The notes beneath the pieces are model-generated. The model was not told the DNA's origin and searched no databases. It worked only from the letters and a program-made list of their open reading frames with translations. Of a DNA stretch of 64,000 nt, positions 1-8,100 are shown in pieces (positions within the stretch are counted from its first letter, which is position 1; every line of letters begins with the position of its first letter). Source of the stretch: TH-plancto1 sp043777375 (GTDB taxonomy: Bacteria; Planctomycetota; Planctomycetia; Planctomycetales; Planctomycetaceae); NCBI GenBank assembly GCA_043777375.1, contig JAYWHX010000133.1, positions 46,305 to 110,304 on the forward strand, given 5' to 3'. The position numbers and the translations under genes were made by a program.

Positions 1-190
1 GATCTACCGCACGGGATTTGACCTGCAAGGGTTTATTCGGGAGATTAAGCTGGAGGAATGCCCCGCTCCCGTGAGGCAGGCTGCAACTCAGCCGTCTGAG
101 ACAACGACTTCGCCATTCACGGAGGACTTGAACCCAGCACCTCAAGCAGGCGGACCCGTGAAGACTGGTAAGCAACTGCGATTGTTCTGA
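1..190 (+). CDS. C-terminal end of an unidentified protein (5' truncated by window)
   Basis: An open frame enters from the window edge (codons from base 2) and ends with TGA at 188-190. The visible 62 residues begin IYRTGFDLQGFIREIKLEE and end with KTGKQLRLF, with a low-complexity Thr/Pro-rich stretch between, typical of a flexible C-terminal tail. The family is not recognisable from this fragment. It runs in the same direction as the next two small genes. Confidence 0.5.
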   Translation, partial: IYRTGFDLQGFIREIKLEECPAPVRQAATQPSETTTSPFTEDLNPAPQAGGPVKTGKQLRLF

Positions 191-300
191 TCGTGTTTGC
201 GCTACGGCACCAATTCATGGCACTCTCCCCAGGCTCTGCCGACATCCGGTAGGGCTTCGCCTGAGCGAATTGCTCATTGGACCACAGGGGGGACCGTTCG

Positions 301-504
301 ATGCTTGTCGACTTGAAGGATGGATGTTGCCGCGAGTGCCGGGGCCAGCTGGAGATTATGGGGGCCGATGACGCCACGATGGACGTAACCTGCACGGAAT
401 GCGGTGACGACTACAGAGTGGAGACCGATGCTTTCAACGATGGGGGCATCACGTATTGGCCGCAGGTCATGGCCGAGCAGGAGGGCGATAGCGATGGACC
501 CTGA
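301..504 (+). CDS. Small zinc-ribbon-like protein
   Basis: A 67-residue protein starting MLVDLKDGCC, chosen over an upstream in-frame ATG at 277 because the family-like sequence begins here. Two cysteine pairs (CRECRGQ near residue 10 and CTECGDDY near residue 35) suggest a single zinc ribbon. The acidic C-terminus overlaps the next gene by 11 bases, so the two are probably translationally coupled. It is one of several tiny Cys-pair proteins on this element; the function is unknown. Confidence 0.6.
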   Translation: MLVDLKDGCCRECRGQLEIMGADDATMDVTCTECGDDYRVETDAFNDGGITYWPQVMAEQEGDSDGP

Positions 505-730
505 TATTGCTTTGAAAGAGGTGTTCGAAGCTGTCGAAGCAGGGGATTGTGACCAAGTGCGAGAATCGACCGGCGCGATCAACGGTTGGATCGCACAAGG
601 GGGATACCCGCCCCAAACGCTCGGGCCGTGGAAACTCGGCTTGATCTGGCACATTGCCGTCACGAAAGCGGTTCTCCGTCTCGCGAAGGCGCATGTCGCA
701 GTCGTCGCATCACAGGCAGTAGGCGACTGA
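494..730 (+). CDS. Hypothetical small protein
   Basis: A 78-residue protein beginning MDPDIALKEVFEAVEAGD. Its ATG lies within the last codons of the zinc-ribbon gene, so the pair looks like a coupled operon. The sequence is largely helical, with a WIAQGGYPP turn in the middle; no catalytic motif is visible. It is followed by a hairpin that probably ends transcription from both sides. I do not recognise the family. Confidence 0.5.
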   Translation: MDPDIALKEVFEAVEAGDCDQVRESTGAINGWIAQGGYPPQTLGPWKLGLIWHIAVTKAVLRLAKAHVAVVASQAVGD

Positions 731-785
731 GTGATTCATCCCCGTCGCAGCTCACCTTCTCACTGTGTCTGAGATCGTTCAGGCC

Positions 786-811
786 GCCCCGTGTCCGCAA
801 GGATACGGGGC
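786..811. terminator. Bidirectional hairpin terminator
   Basis: Eleven-base arms GCCCCGTGTCC and GGATACGGGGC (one G-T wobble) with a GCAA loop. It sits between two convergent genes that end at 730 and 828. Confidence 0.6.
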
Positions 812-827
812 ATTTCAAAATCGTACT

Positions 828-1163
828 TCATTTGATCGGCAGCAGCGGTAGCTGCCCCTCCATCCCCCTCGCCGCTTGGCACTGTTCATCGCCTGCTTCC
901 ATCCCGACACAACAGTTCGGTCGAGTCGGGTAGATCGAGCAGCGGTTGTCTGGATTCAGGAACACACACGGCGACCCGCAGGCGAGGTAGACGGCTTTGA
1001 AATCGTGCTGAATCTCGTACACCATCTCGTGGACCGACTTGCCGCGATGATGGGCGTCAGCGTCGATCAGCCTTGGCTCTCGCATCACATCGAGGTCATC
1101 GGCCTCGATGATCAAGCTGCCCTTGCAGCAGGCCCCGCATTGGTCGCATTCGTATCGATCCAT
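828..1163 (-). CDS. YkgJ-family cysteine-cluster protein
   Basis: A 111-residue protein opening MDRYECDQCGACCKGSLI, the CxxCGxCC signature of the YkgJ/PF03692 family. Further cysteines occur in PCVFLNPDNRCSIYPTRPNCC, matching the conserved second half (RCSIYxxRPxxC) of the family. Members are thought to bind zinc or an iron-sulfur cluster; their biochemical role is not established. Length is at the short end for the family but both cysteine blocks are present. It is read towards the hairpin at 786-811. Confidence 0.85.
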   Translation of the reverse strand: MDRYECDQCGACCKGSLIIEADDLDVMREPRLIDADAHHRGKSVHEMVYEIQHDFKAVYLACGSPCVFLNPDNRCSIYPTRPNCCVGMEAGDEQCQAARGMEGQLPLLPIK

Positions 1164-1220
1164 ACGCGGGGGAGCGTATCACAGTTGGGTCGAAACATGA
1201 AAAGTTGGCACGACGAAGGG

Positions 1221-1243
1221 GCGCTCTCGGGTGGAGAGCGCCT
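1221..1243 (-). terminator. Hairpin downstream of the 1257-1631 gene
   Basis: Perfect 9-base inverted repeat GGCGCTCTC / GAGAGCGCC with a 5-base loop, 14 bases past the stop codon of the minus-strand gene ending at 1257. No long U-run follows. Confidence 0.5.
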
Positions 1244-1256
1244 CCCTCAGCTCAGG

Positions 1257-1631
1257 TTAGAGGATTTCTGAGATGCAGCTCTCCGCCTCGTGCTTGAGCG
1301 AAACGTAGTGATTGATTCGGTCGGTGATGTCAGAGTCCTGCCATTGATCGGACTCTTCTCGCAATTCAGCGAGACGATCGTCGCACACGACGATGAGCTT
1401 GCGTGCCAGATTCAGCAGGTCCGGTGCTCGGGCGATCAGGCGAGCGTTGGCAGCTGAGACGGCTGGGCCACGGTCGGAGCGGTCGATGTAGGCGATCGGG
1501 TTTCCGCGATCATCCTCGATCTTGATCGTCGGGTATTTTTTGTCGCCGTAGTCGTAGTGATCCCACGGACCCGCCGTGAATGCCGATGATGTGTTCCCGT
1601 CGGAGACGAGGTGTTTCTGAACTGGTCCCAT
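1257..1631 (-). CDS. Phage/ICE-type small protein (NARLIARAPDLL family)
   Basis: A 124-residue protein starting MGPVQKHLVSDGNTS. The centre, AFTAGPWDHY followed by IAYIDRSDRGPAVSAANARLIARAPDLLNLARKL, is the pattern of a small protein very common in phages and integrative elements, often annotated as hypothetical. A longer frame extends upstream to 1757, but the upstream codons look non-coding. The function is unknown. It runs with the neighbouring 1856-2215 gene on the minus strand. Confidence 0.7.
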   Translation of the reverse strand: MGPVQKHLVSDGNTSSAFTAGPWDHYDYGDKKYPTIKIEDDRGNPIAYIDRSDRGPAVSAANARLIARAPDLLNLARKLIVVCDDRLAELREESDQWQDSDITDRINHYVSLKHEAESCISEIL

Positions 1632-1790
1632 AAGAGATTGGAGAAAGAAGTAAGGTGGCCTCGCGGCCAATGGCCTCCGCCGGTGAACGTCAAGGTGGAG
1701 GCCCGCAGGCACGACCTTGACGGAACCGGAATACTTCTGGGGCTGCGAGGCTATCATCGCTGTGTCGTGCGGTGGCTCATCTCAAAAGAA

Positions 1791-1812
1791 CCCCCATGCG
1801 ATTGCACGGGGG
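1791..1812 (-). terminator. Hairpin after the 1856-2215 gene
   Basis: Arms CCCCCATGC and GCACGGGGG around a GATT loop, one wobble pair, placed 44 bases after the stop of the minus-strand gene. Confidence 0.4.
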
Positions 1813-1855
1813 GCCGAGAGCGTCTGGCGACTTCTCGGATCACGCACTCAGAGGT

Positions 1856-2215
1856 TCAGAACGGCACGTCGCCCCCTTCGCCATCCGAATGTTCACCATT
1901 CAGTGTCACGTCCGCCTCCTGACCGGGAAGCTGTGTCGTGAACGCGAACTCCAAGGTCTTCTGCAAGCAGAAGATCAACGCGGGCAGGTCGTTCGGATGG
2001 AAACTCGTCCCGTTCCGCCATTCGCCGGTCTGTTTGTCGATGTACCGCTTCGGGGCGATGGTCACAGAGCGGAACGACCGCTCGCCTTGGTCCGAATCGA
2101 CGGTGTTCAGCCACACGGCGACTCCGATCCCCCCGACCGAGAACTTCATTTCTGGTGGCGGGCGTTTCGGACGTGGCTGCTCCGGCGGCGCAGCTGCGGT
2201 TTGGCGTTTGGCCAT
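1856..2215 (-). CDS. Element protein with SSB-like C-terminal tip
   Basis: A 119-residue protein. GGAGG stands 8 bases before ATG at 2215, a strong ribosome site. A Pro-rich N-terminus leads into a domain with FSVGGIGVAVWLNT, FRSVTIAPKRYID and GTSFHPNDLPALIFCLQKTLEFAF. The same order of motifs is found in the 20064-20360 protein (YHKVSLQRTYRD, TTSFGRDDLPVARLLLDRAWEFIL), so the two are paralogues. The last residues, acidic then GGDVPF, resemble the DDDIPF tip with which single-stranded-DNA-binding proteins recruit partner enzymes. A role in element DNA processing is inferred, not shown. Confidence 0.7.
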   Translation of the reverse strand: MAKRQTAAAPPEQPRPKRPPPEMKFSVGGIGVAVWLNTVDSDQGERSFRSVTIAPKRYIDKQTGEWRNGTSFHPNDLPALIFCLQKTLEFAFTTQLPGQEADVTLNGEHSDGEGGDVPF

Positions 2216-2519
2216 GATGGAAACCTCCAGTGATGTGAATGAGAGATGCTCTCAGGCATGGCAGCTCGAAGTGAACTGCCATGTCCTACCATGCCGAAGG
2301 TCGGACTTGGGCGCAATGTGGAATCGCATACGATTGCGCAACGACAGGACAGTTTTGTCAACAAGTTCCGAGTGCCCCGACGAGGTATTGCCGGTCTCAC
2401 GGATGTTCCGAAATAATAAGGCGATTCCGTCAACGCGGACTTCTGTACGAGACCAACCACGCAACGTAATGTGCTTTTGGTTGCGCGGTCTTGTGCGACC
2501 AGACCATCTTCTTCTCAAT
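2216..2519. promoter_or_regulatory. Divergent intergenic region with an inverted repeat
   Basis: About 300 bases between the minus-strand gene starting at 2215 and the plus-strand recombinase at 2520. It holds an 8-base perfect inverted repeat CATGGCAG / CTGCCATG (2257-2264 and 2276-2283) that could be an operator for either gene. No gene is convincing here. Confidence 0.35.
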
Positions 2520-3602
2520 ATGACAACCAACGATGATTTCACCACCGGCGTCGAGGAAGTCAACGACCAATTGCTGATCGAATTGACAAGCCTCTCGAAT
2601 CCCCGTCTGGTATCGCTCGATAGTCATGAAGCGAAAATCGAGTCGTTCTTGAGTCGCGTCTTGCCCGGCGTAGCGGACCGGGCGACGCATCCGATCCAGG
2701 CTCTCGTCCCGTGGGTTTGCGATGTCTTGAATTCCAAACAGAGTCTGGAGGTCTACGGTCAGGACATTCGCGACTTCGTGCATCACATGGAGCGGTTCGG
2801 CATCGAGCTGTTGCAGGTGAAGTCAGATCACCTGCAGCTGTACAAGGGGGCCTTACGAGATTCCGGCCTCGCGGGAGCGACGATCGCGCGTAAATTGTCA
2901 GTCATTCGTGGCGTGTACTTCCAGCTTGCAAGGACGAAGCTCGTCTCGTACGAGACCGCTCAGGACATTGCAGCTGTCAAATCTCCGGAAGTGCAAAAGA
3001 ACACGACACCGGCACTGACGGAGCAGCAAGCAGTGCGACTGCTGCATGCCCCGGACACGACGACGCTGATCGGCCTGCGGGACAAGGCATTGCTGCACAC
3101 ACTGTTCATTACTGCCTGTCGCGTGTCGGCCATCACCAAGGCGAAGGTCGGCCATCTGGAGTTCAATGGCACCGAGTGGTTCCTCAACGTCATCGAGAAA
3201 CGCAACAAACGCCAACGCAAAATCCTCCTCGAAGCCGCCCGCTCCATCATCGACTACACGACCGCCGCCAACATTACCGATGACCGCGAAGGTTTTCTGT
3301 TCCGCCGCTCCACCCCCGATCACAAATCCCTGCTCCCACTCCCCCTCTCCCGCGAGTCGATTTGGCGAATAGTCCAACGCAACTGCCTCACCGCAGGAAT
3401 CCCCCCCGACCGCCTCGGCGGGCGAGGCATCGGCGTACACTCACTCCGTAAAACCGCTCTCAATAACGCGATCCAAAACGGTGCCCAGCTCCACGAAGTC
3501 CGCGAACTCGCCGGGCACGCGGATGTGCGAACCACCGAACTCTACTTCGTCCGCAAGGAACAGGACGCCGAGCGTGCGGCCAGGAGGATTGCTATTCGGT
3601 GA
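2520..3602 (+). CDS. Tyrosine recombinase (XerC/D-like)
   Basis: A 360-residue phage-integrase-family protein beginning MTTNDDFTTG. The N-terminal half has a SAM-like core-binding domain (roughly residues 50-150), followed by a catalytic domain with all expected residues: Arg in TACRVSAITKAKVGHL, His and Arg in HSLRKTALNNAI, then GHADVRTTELYFV carrying the histidine and the nucleophilic tyrosine. A much longer frame extends upstream, but the codons before 2520 look non-coding. It is distinct from the tRNA-proximal integrase and could act on a nested island, resolve multimers or belong to the cargo beside it. Confidence 0.88.
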   Translation: MTTNDDFTTGVEEVNDQLLIELTSLSNPRLVSLDSHEAKIESFLSRVLPGVADRATHPIQALVPWVCDVLNSKQSLEVYGQDIRDFVHHMERFGIELLQVKSDHLQLYKGALRDSGLAGATIARKLSVIRGVYFQLARTKLVSYETAQDIAAVKSPEVQKNTTPALTEQQAVRLLHAPDTTTLIGLRDKALLHTLFITACRVSAITKAKVGHLEFNGTEWFLNVIEKRNKRQRKILLEAARSIIDYTTAANITDDREGFLFRRSTPDHKSLLPLPLSRESIWRIVQRNCLTAGIPPDRLGGRGIGVHSLRKTALNNAIQNGAQLHEVRELAGHADVRTTELYFVRKEQDAERAARRIAIR

Positions 3603-3883
3603 GGGCTCTGGACAGAAACCGTTGCTGTCACGACTCCTATGTTCACGTAAACGCCTCATCAATGCAAAGCATGCGCCACCCTACACCCCACAAAAACACC
3701 AGGCAAGGTGAGGTGCTGCCATTGGCACTTGAACACGATCCAATAGTATTCCGCTCATGTGTGGTTATTCTGAATAGTCGCAGTGTTTGCTTGAAATGAG
3801 AAGAACCCAAATACGCAGGCTTGTCATTGGAAATCGAATCCTCACCAACCCGCAACAGCCCGAAACTTGAACCGCCATCATGT

Positions 3884-6067
3884 CTACTCCTGTTTGTCGA
3901 CACTGCCATTCGCATTCCCACCCAACCTTTTCAACTTCTGGTGGAGTAAATCGACAACAGCTCGCCGCTTAATGGCACTTGGGCTTGTAGACGGGCGATC
4001 CTCATCGCGACGCAATTTGATCATCCATATTGACCTTTCATGTATATCCTTGAATCTCTTGTCCTCTACATTCAGGCGATTGATGACTCCTTCACAGTCA
4101 ACAACAATGGAGTGCATTATTCCGCTCGTCCCCGGCTTTCCTGAACGTTGTACCTCAATCTCACGCATTCTATTAGATATCAATCGCAGATCATTCAGGT
4201 CCTGCACCAGTTTCTGGGACACCTTGCCGTAGACCGTCAGGCAGCGTGATAGCTCATCCTGTAAAGAATCAAGTGTGTCTTCATTCCGTAGCATCTTCTC
4301 ATCAATCACAGCCCATTTCGTCGCGGATCGATGCTTACCGGAAACCTCGCGAATAGATGTAGAGATCGACTGGGCATTCATGTTAGTGTTGCAGGCGGAA
4401 ATCATGCGTTTGTTCGTCAAGAGTAAACCGTCAATGCTTGTTACGCAGTTAGCCAGAGGTTTCAAAGAATCTGATTGCAACTGCCGTAGTAATAATTCAA
4501 TCGGCCCGTTTGAGATGCCATTTGCATCCTCACCTTCTTGGATCTCAATGCGAAATGACGCAAGTGAGGCTTTCAAGCGTGCCACGTCTACATCAAGTAA
4601 CGTCAGATCCTGCTTGAGAGCTTCAATGTCACTAAGGTTTTCTCGGAGATCAGCCTTGATGGCGTCTGTCCAGCTGCCACATCCACAGAATAGCAGCGGC
4701 AGGAATATGAAGAGGCTTGCCTTCGGGATTTGCCAATTCCGTGAACCCGAGGAAAAGAAGTAAAACCAGCCTTTCGCTGCCTGCCACAAAGAGAATACAA
4801 AGAAGGTAATCACCGCTTCTCTCGCTATCCGCACGGATGGAAACGGAAGCCAACGGCCTTCATTGGCTGGCGCATCGGATAAATCATTCCACCACAGATA
4901 GCTGATGAATAGGGAACAAAGAATATACATTCCCAGAGAAGAGATGCGGCGTAGACTTGTTCCTTCCCTGAAAAACAGTGAGGCTATAGCTTCAGAAGGC
5001 AAGCTTAGAGTGACCGCTGATGACGTGATCGTCAAGAACCACGCAAGGCCGACAATCCATCCGGTAGTAGAGTACGTACTTGCAGCAGCGATCCATGCTC
5101 CGACGAGGACACCTGGGACTGCCATGCAGATCGCTCTTGTTACTAGCTTCGTGCAAAGACTACGCTCGTCCAGCGGGTACAACAGTGCTATTCCGGGCAA
5201 GATTGCCATGATCCCGATAAATGCAACGGCTATTTGACTCCACACATAGTATTGGGCAGTGGCAACTCCATAGGGTTGACTCGTGAGTGTCTCCGCAAGG
5301 CGGAATGCAATCAATGGGAGCCAGCTTGCGAGCACGATGAGACAGTTCACTATCCATTTGCTCCACGTAGGTGAAGTGCTCCAGAAACTCTGAGTGAAAT
5401 GACTTCCCCATGTCAGACCAAAGTAACCTCCGCACCATCCGCAGAATCCAATGATCATCCACAGGTGAATCTCTTCTGACTCTGCGAATGTCCAGATGAT
5501 CGGTACGAGTAGAGGAATGCTGGATGCGATTCCAATGCACACGCCCAATACCCCGGTGCCGAATCTTGGGTGAGACTCTTCGCGAGACTTCAACCAACGC
5601 ACCATGTTGCGAGAGAACCCGAGTATCGCAACTCCAATCCCAATCAGAAAGGAAGTGATGGTCGCTTCAATCGCCCACCTGGAGACGGTTTCGAGGCTCG
5701 CGTTGTAGATGAAGACTTCAAAAACAAAACCTGCGACAAGCACTCCGCCGCATAGCCAGCAAATTGCCAAGCAAAATAGAGAGACAGGAGCACGAGGGGA
5801 ATGTATGCCCTTATGCGTGCCTTCGACGTTTGTCACTGAATCTAGCTCAATTCCTGAATCGTACGGACCAAGAGACATTGTCGATGTGAAGATATCGTCC
5901 ATCCGCGACTGACGATATTGCCTGATCTCATCGCACCACTGGGCAACTTGACCTTCGGGATCGGCGACGATGTCATCGACGATGCGATCATACAAATCCA
6001 TGCCTTCGGTCAGTTCCCAAGACATGAACCGCTCGACTTCCGATCTTGTAATCTCGGGAACACTCAT
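3884..6067 (-). CDS. Large polytopic membrane protein with C-terminal coiled coil (cargo operon, gene 3)
   Basis: A 727-residue protein; the ATG at 6067 lies 2 bases after the stop of the upstream gene. Residues about 1-55 (EVERFMSWELTEGMDLYDRI, then PEGQVAQWCDEIR) form a small domain also present as the whole 6754-7008 gene. About ten hydrophobic segments follow (residues roughly 95-475). The last, SLFIFLPLLFCGCGS, looks like an internal lipobox, and a helical coiled-coil tail of about 240 residues follows, ending in a basic patch. The arrangement hints at fusion of a membrane protein with a lipoprotein-like protein. No family is recognised. The DNA is visibly AT-richer than its neighbours, suggesting separate acquisition. 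Confidence 0.75.
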   Translation of the reverse strand: MSVPEITRSEVERFMSWELTEGMDLYDRIVDDIVADPEGQVAQWCDEIRQYRQSRMDDIFTSTMSLGPYDSGIELDSVTNVEGTHKGIHSPRAPVSLFCLAICWLCGGVLVAGFVFEVFIYNASLETVSRWAIEATITSFLIGIGVAILGFSRNMVRWLKSREESHPRFGTGVLGVCIGIASSIPLLVPIIWTFAESEEIHLWMIIGFCGWCGGYFGLTWGSHFTQSFWSTSPTWSKWIVNCLIVLASWLPLIAFRLAETLTSQPYGVATAQYYVWSQIAVAFIGIMAILPGIALLYPLDERSLCTKLVTRAICMAVPGVLVGAWIAAASTYSTTGWIVGLAWFLTITSSAVTLSLPSEAIASLFFREGTSLRRISSLGMYILCSLFISYLWWNDLSDAPANEGRWLPFPSVRIAREAVITFFVFSLWQAAKGWFYFFSSGSRNWQIPKASLFIFLPLLFCGCGSWTDAIKADLRENLSDIEALKQDLTLLDVDVARLKASLASFRIEIQEGEDANGISNGPIELLLRQLQSDSLKPLANCVTSIDGLLLTNKRMISACNTNMNAQSISTSIREVSGKHRSATKWAVIDEKMLRNEDTLDSLQDELSRCLTVYGKVSQKLVQDLNDLRLISNRMREIEVQRSGKPGTSGIMHSIVVDCEGVINRLNVEDKRFKDIHERSIWMIKLRRDEDRPSTSPSAIKRRAVVDLLHQKLKRLGGNANGSVDKQE

Positions 6068-6069
6068 GC

Positions 6070-6753
6070 CTAACTCCAGTCCATCCACTTATGCTGGTCA
6101 ACAGAGCGTATTGCTCGATACAGCTCCGTACCCCAGCGTTCGAAAGCAGCAAGAGACTCTCGAATCTGCAGTGGCTCTCGGGACACTGGAACTCTTATGT
6201 CATCCGGAAGCTGATCTTGGTAGTTTCGTAGGCTGTCGAACAATCCGGAGATCTTGTTACTGATATCGATTTCGAGAGATGCAATGCGGCGATCGAGTGT
6301 TGATGTTGTACCTCCCGCAGCACGTTCAGGGGCTTCCAGCAATCTCCGCTTCAGGACTGCTAGCGTGTCCGCATGATGCACGACTGCAAGAGCCATACAG
6401 ATTTCCTGAATCTGATTCGTGCAATGATCTCCGGTAACGATTCGGTTGTAGCCAAATGCCGCCAAGAGTGATCGCTGCGGCAGATTTGGCAAATCGGATA
6501 TCTGAGAGTCGAGGTGAACAACAAGCACGATCAGCTTTTCTAGTGTCAGCTTGCCCTCATCGAGCCCCCGAGTGAATTCACTCGGGGTCATTCGCAGCAC
6601 CGAATCTGCGAATGCACTTCTGGTCATCTTGCCACGTCTCTTGTCTACATAAGCCCAGACTAGCCTCGAATAGGCCCGTCGCACTCCATCGCGATAGGCA
6701 TGACTCGATTGGCGAGCATCGCCGTATTCGTCAGGCTCCTTCTCGTTCATCAT
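6070..6753 (-). CDS. Cargo operon gene 2, hypothetical cytosolic protein
   Basis: A 227-residue soluble protein whose ATG follows the TAA of the upstream gene directly, so the three genes form a tight operon. The N-terminal part (YRDGVRRAYSRLVWAYVDKR, then MTRSAFADSVLRMTPSEFTRGLDEGKLTLEKLI) resembles a helix-turn-helix-like helical bundle. The C-terminal part is helical and charged and contains a possible coiled coil. No enzyme motif is seen. It may be a regulator or effector of the membrane protein encoded downstream. Confidence 0.7.
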   Translation of the reverse strand: MMNEKEPDEYGDARQSSHAYRDGVRRAYSRLVWAYVDKRRGKMTRSAFADSVLRMTPSEFTRGLDEGKLTLEKLIVLVVHLDSQISDLPNLPQRSLLAAFGYNRIVTGDHCTNQIQEICMALAVVHHADTLAVLKRRLLEAPERAAGGTTSTLDRRIASLEIDISNKISGLFDSLRNYQDQLPDDIRVPVSREPLQIRESLAAFERWGTELYRAIRSVDQHKWMDWS

Positions 6754-7008
6754 TTAGACCGGTCTGTCGAGTTCATCGTCTTCGGAAGACAAAAGGTGAT
6801 CCAAAATCTTGTCATGTTGTTTCTGATGAATCTTCCTTATCTCATCGCACCAGTGAGCAACTTGACCTTCCGGTTCTGAGATGATCGCATCCACGATGCG
6901 AACATACAAATCCATGTCTTCAGTCAGTTCCCAAGACATGAACCGCTTTACATCATCTCGTTGAATCTGCGGATGATCATGCCGGTCATTGAAATCGGGA
7001 AGAATCAC
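6754..7008 (-). CDS. Cargo operon gene 1, stand-alone copy of the membrane protein's N-terminal domain
   Basis: An 84-residue protein, MILPDFNDRHDHPQ, then DDVKRFMSWELTEDMDLYVRIVDAIISEPEGQVAHWCDEIR. This core is nearly identical to residues 10-50 of the 727-residue membrane protein two genes downstream. The spacing to the next start is zero. Such stand-alone copies of a partner's domain often compete for the same binding surface, so this could be an inhibitor or adaptor; that is inference. It reads divergently from the gene at 7132. Confidence 0.7.
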   Translation of the reverse strand: MILPDFNDRHDHPQIQRDDVKRFMSWELTEDMDLYVRIVDAIISEPEGQVAHWCDEIRKIHQKQHDKILDHLLSSEDDELDRPV

Positions 7009-7131
7009 AGTCTCAGTCTACCTGAGCTTTTGGGATTTTGGCAAGTTTTGCCGTTACGGCAACACGCCGCAAACTGTATTTGCGAAAGTCTCTCCAGTCC
7101 TGATCGAACAACCAGAGGCGGGAGTAACGAG

Positions 7132-7401
7132 ATGGTGGAGAACTTTGTTGTCAATCCGAAAGTTGTCACTGAGTGCATGACTTCTCAGATCGAGGCGAGT
7201 GCCAAGCCCCATTTGAGAATTGATGAGTCGGGAGGCCGACGAAACCTCAATTCTCTCACGATAGCGCCGCCAGACGCCTCTCAAGATCTCTGCTGCCACT
7301 GTCGGAAGCCACTAGGCGAAACTCTTCGTGGCTGTGTTTGGTGTCATGTCTATCGGCTCGGTTTGCCGCGACTCTGCCTCCGGAAGGAGGCCAGGTCATG
7401 A
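7132..7401 (+). CDS. Small zinc-finger protein coupled to the next gene
   Basis: An 89-residue protein starting MVENFVVNPKVVTEC behind a GGCGGGAG-type ribosome site. The C-terminal third, LCCHCRKPLGETLRGCVWCHVYR, has two cysteine pairs forming a likely zinc ribbon and ends in a basic tail. Its TGA overlaps the next ATG (ATGA), so the two are translationally coupled. The zinc ribbon and coupling support a real gene; the function is unknown. Confidence 0.6.
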   Translation: MVENFVVNPKVVTECMTSQIEASAKPHLRIDESGGRRNLNSLTIAPPDASQDLCCHCRKPLGETLRGCVWCHVYRLGLPRLCLRKEARS

Positions 7402-7859
7402 ACACGTTCCAATTGGTCCTTACCGGAGACACGACGCCGCAAGGGCGGTTCGTGTCGATTGTCAGCGGGCAGCCGGTTGCCTTGCCAGAGATTCGGCACG
7501 TCGGCCTTCTCGTTCTGATCTGCGTCAAACTCCGAAGGAGTGGGGTGGCCGATCTGAGCGATTTCTCGGCTGCGGGTGTGGCATACTCAAAGGCTTGCCT
7601 TCACCAACTCATCCGTAGGCTCCGATGCGACTTGGACGCTGTCCTCGGGAGCGGGAGCGGCAACCAATTCGTCATTCATCGAGGTCGCAGCCGGTACTCG
7701 CTACAGATCGCGTTCGAAGACTTCACGGTGGAACCAGGTTTCAGGGAACTGGAGCATGATCTGCCGCACGCGGTATTCCAGTTGTTGGCCGCACGAATCA
7801 CTGAGCGAAGTTCCGAGTTGCTGCATGTGTCAAATCCCCTGCCATCCACGGCAAACTAG
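7398..7859 (+). CDS. Winged-helix-like DNA-binding protein
   Basis: A 153-residue protein MNTFQLVLTGDTTPQG; a strong GGAAGGAGG precedes the ATG. The middle, LHQLIRRLRCDLDAVLGSG then FVIHRGRSRYSLQI, matches the end of an OmpR/PhoB-type winged helix (recognition helix rich in RLR, then the R-x-R-x-Y-x-L wing). No receiver or membrane domain is attached, so it may be a stand-alone transcription factor. The wHTH assignment rests on this pattern alone. Confidence 0.6.
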   Translation: MNTFQLVLTGDTTPQGRFVSIVSGQPVALPEIRHVGLLVLICVKLRRSGVADLSDFSAAGVAYSKACLHQLIRRLRCDLDAVLGSGSGNQFVIHRGRSRYSLQIAFEDFTVEPGFRELEHDLPHAVFQLLAARITERSSELLHVSNPLPSTAN

Positions 7860-7911
7860 GCATAGACCGAATCCAAGACACTCGACCCCTTACCCCTGAA
7901 GTGAGAACGAC

Positions 7912-8091
7912 ATGGACCAGAAATCCCACGATGGGAAGATTCCCCCCAATTCGATCGACGGCAACTCAAGCTCACCTGATCCGGGCTTTCGCCTGTTCCG
8001 GTGTAGTGTCGTGCAAGAGACCTATGAGGTTCCGGTGGACTTGGACATAACGTGGTGTCCCGCATGCGGCTACAAGTACTGTTGTCCTTAG
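7912..8091 (+). CDS. 59-residue cysteine-rich miniprotein
   Basis: A short gene, MDQKSHDGKIPPNSIDGNSS, with FRLFRCSVVQETYEVPV and then ITWCPACGYKYCCP at the C-terminus. The CPAC pair with a terminal CC and an upstream Cys suggests a small zinc ribbon. The ATG follows GAAGTGAG at normal spacing and lies 52 bases after the winged-helix gene on the same strand. It belongs to the class of tiny Cys-pair proteins repeated across this element. Confidence 0.55.
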   Translation: MDQKSHDGKIPPNSIDGNSSSPDPGFRLFRCSVVQETYEVPVDLDITWCPACGYKYCCP

Positions 8092-8100
8092 ATCCCACTG

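Noticed and set aside
118..133. GGACTTGAACCC resembling the tRNA T-loop, possibly a left attachment site
   Set aside because: Only about 11 bases agree with the tRNA-Leu 3' end and they lie inside a coding frame, so it is most likely chance.
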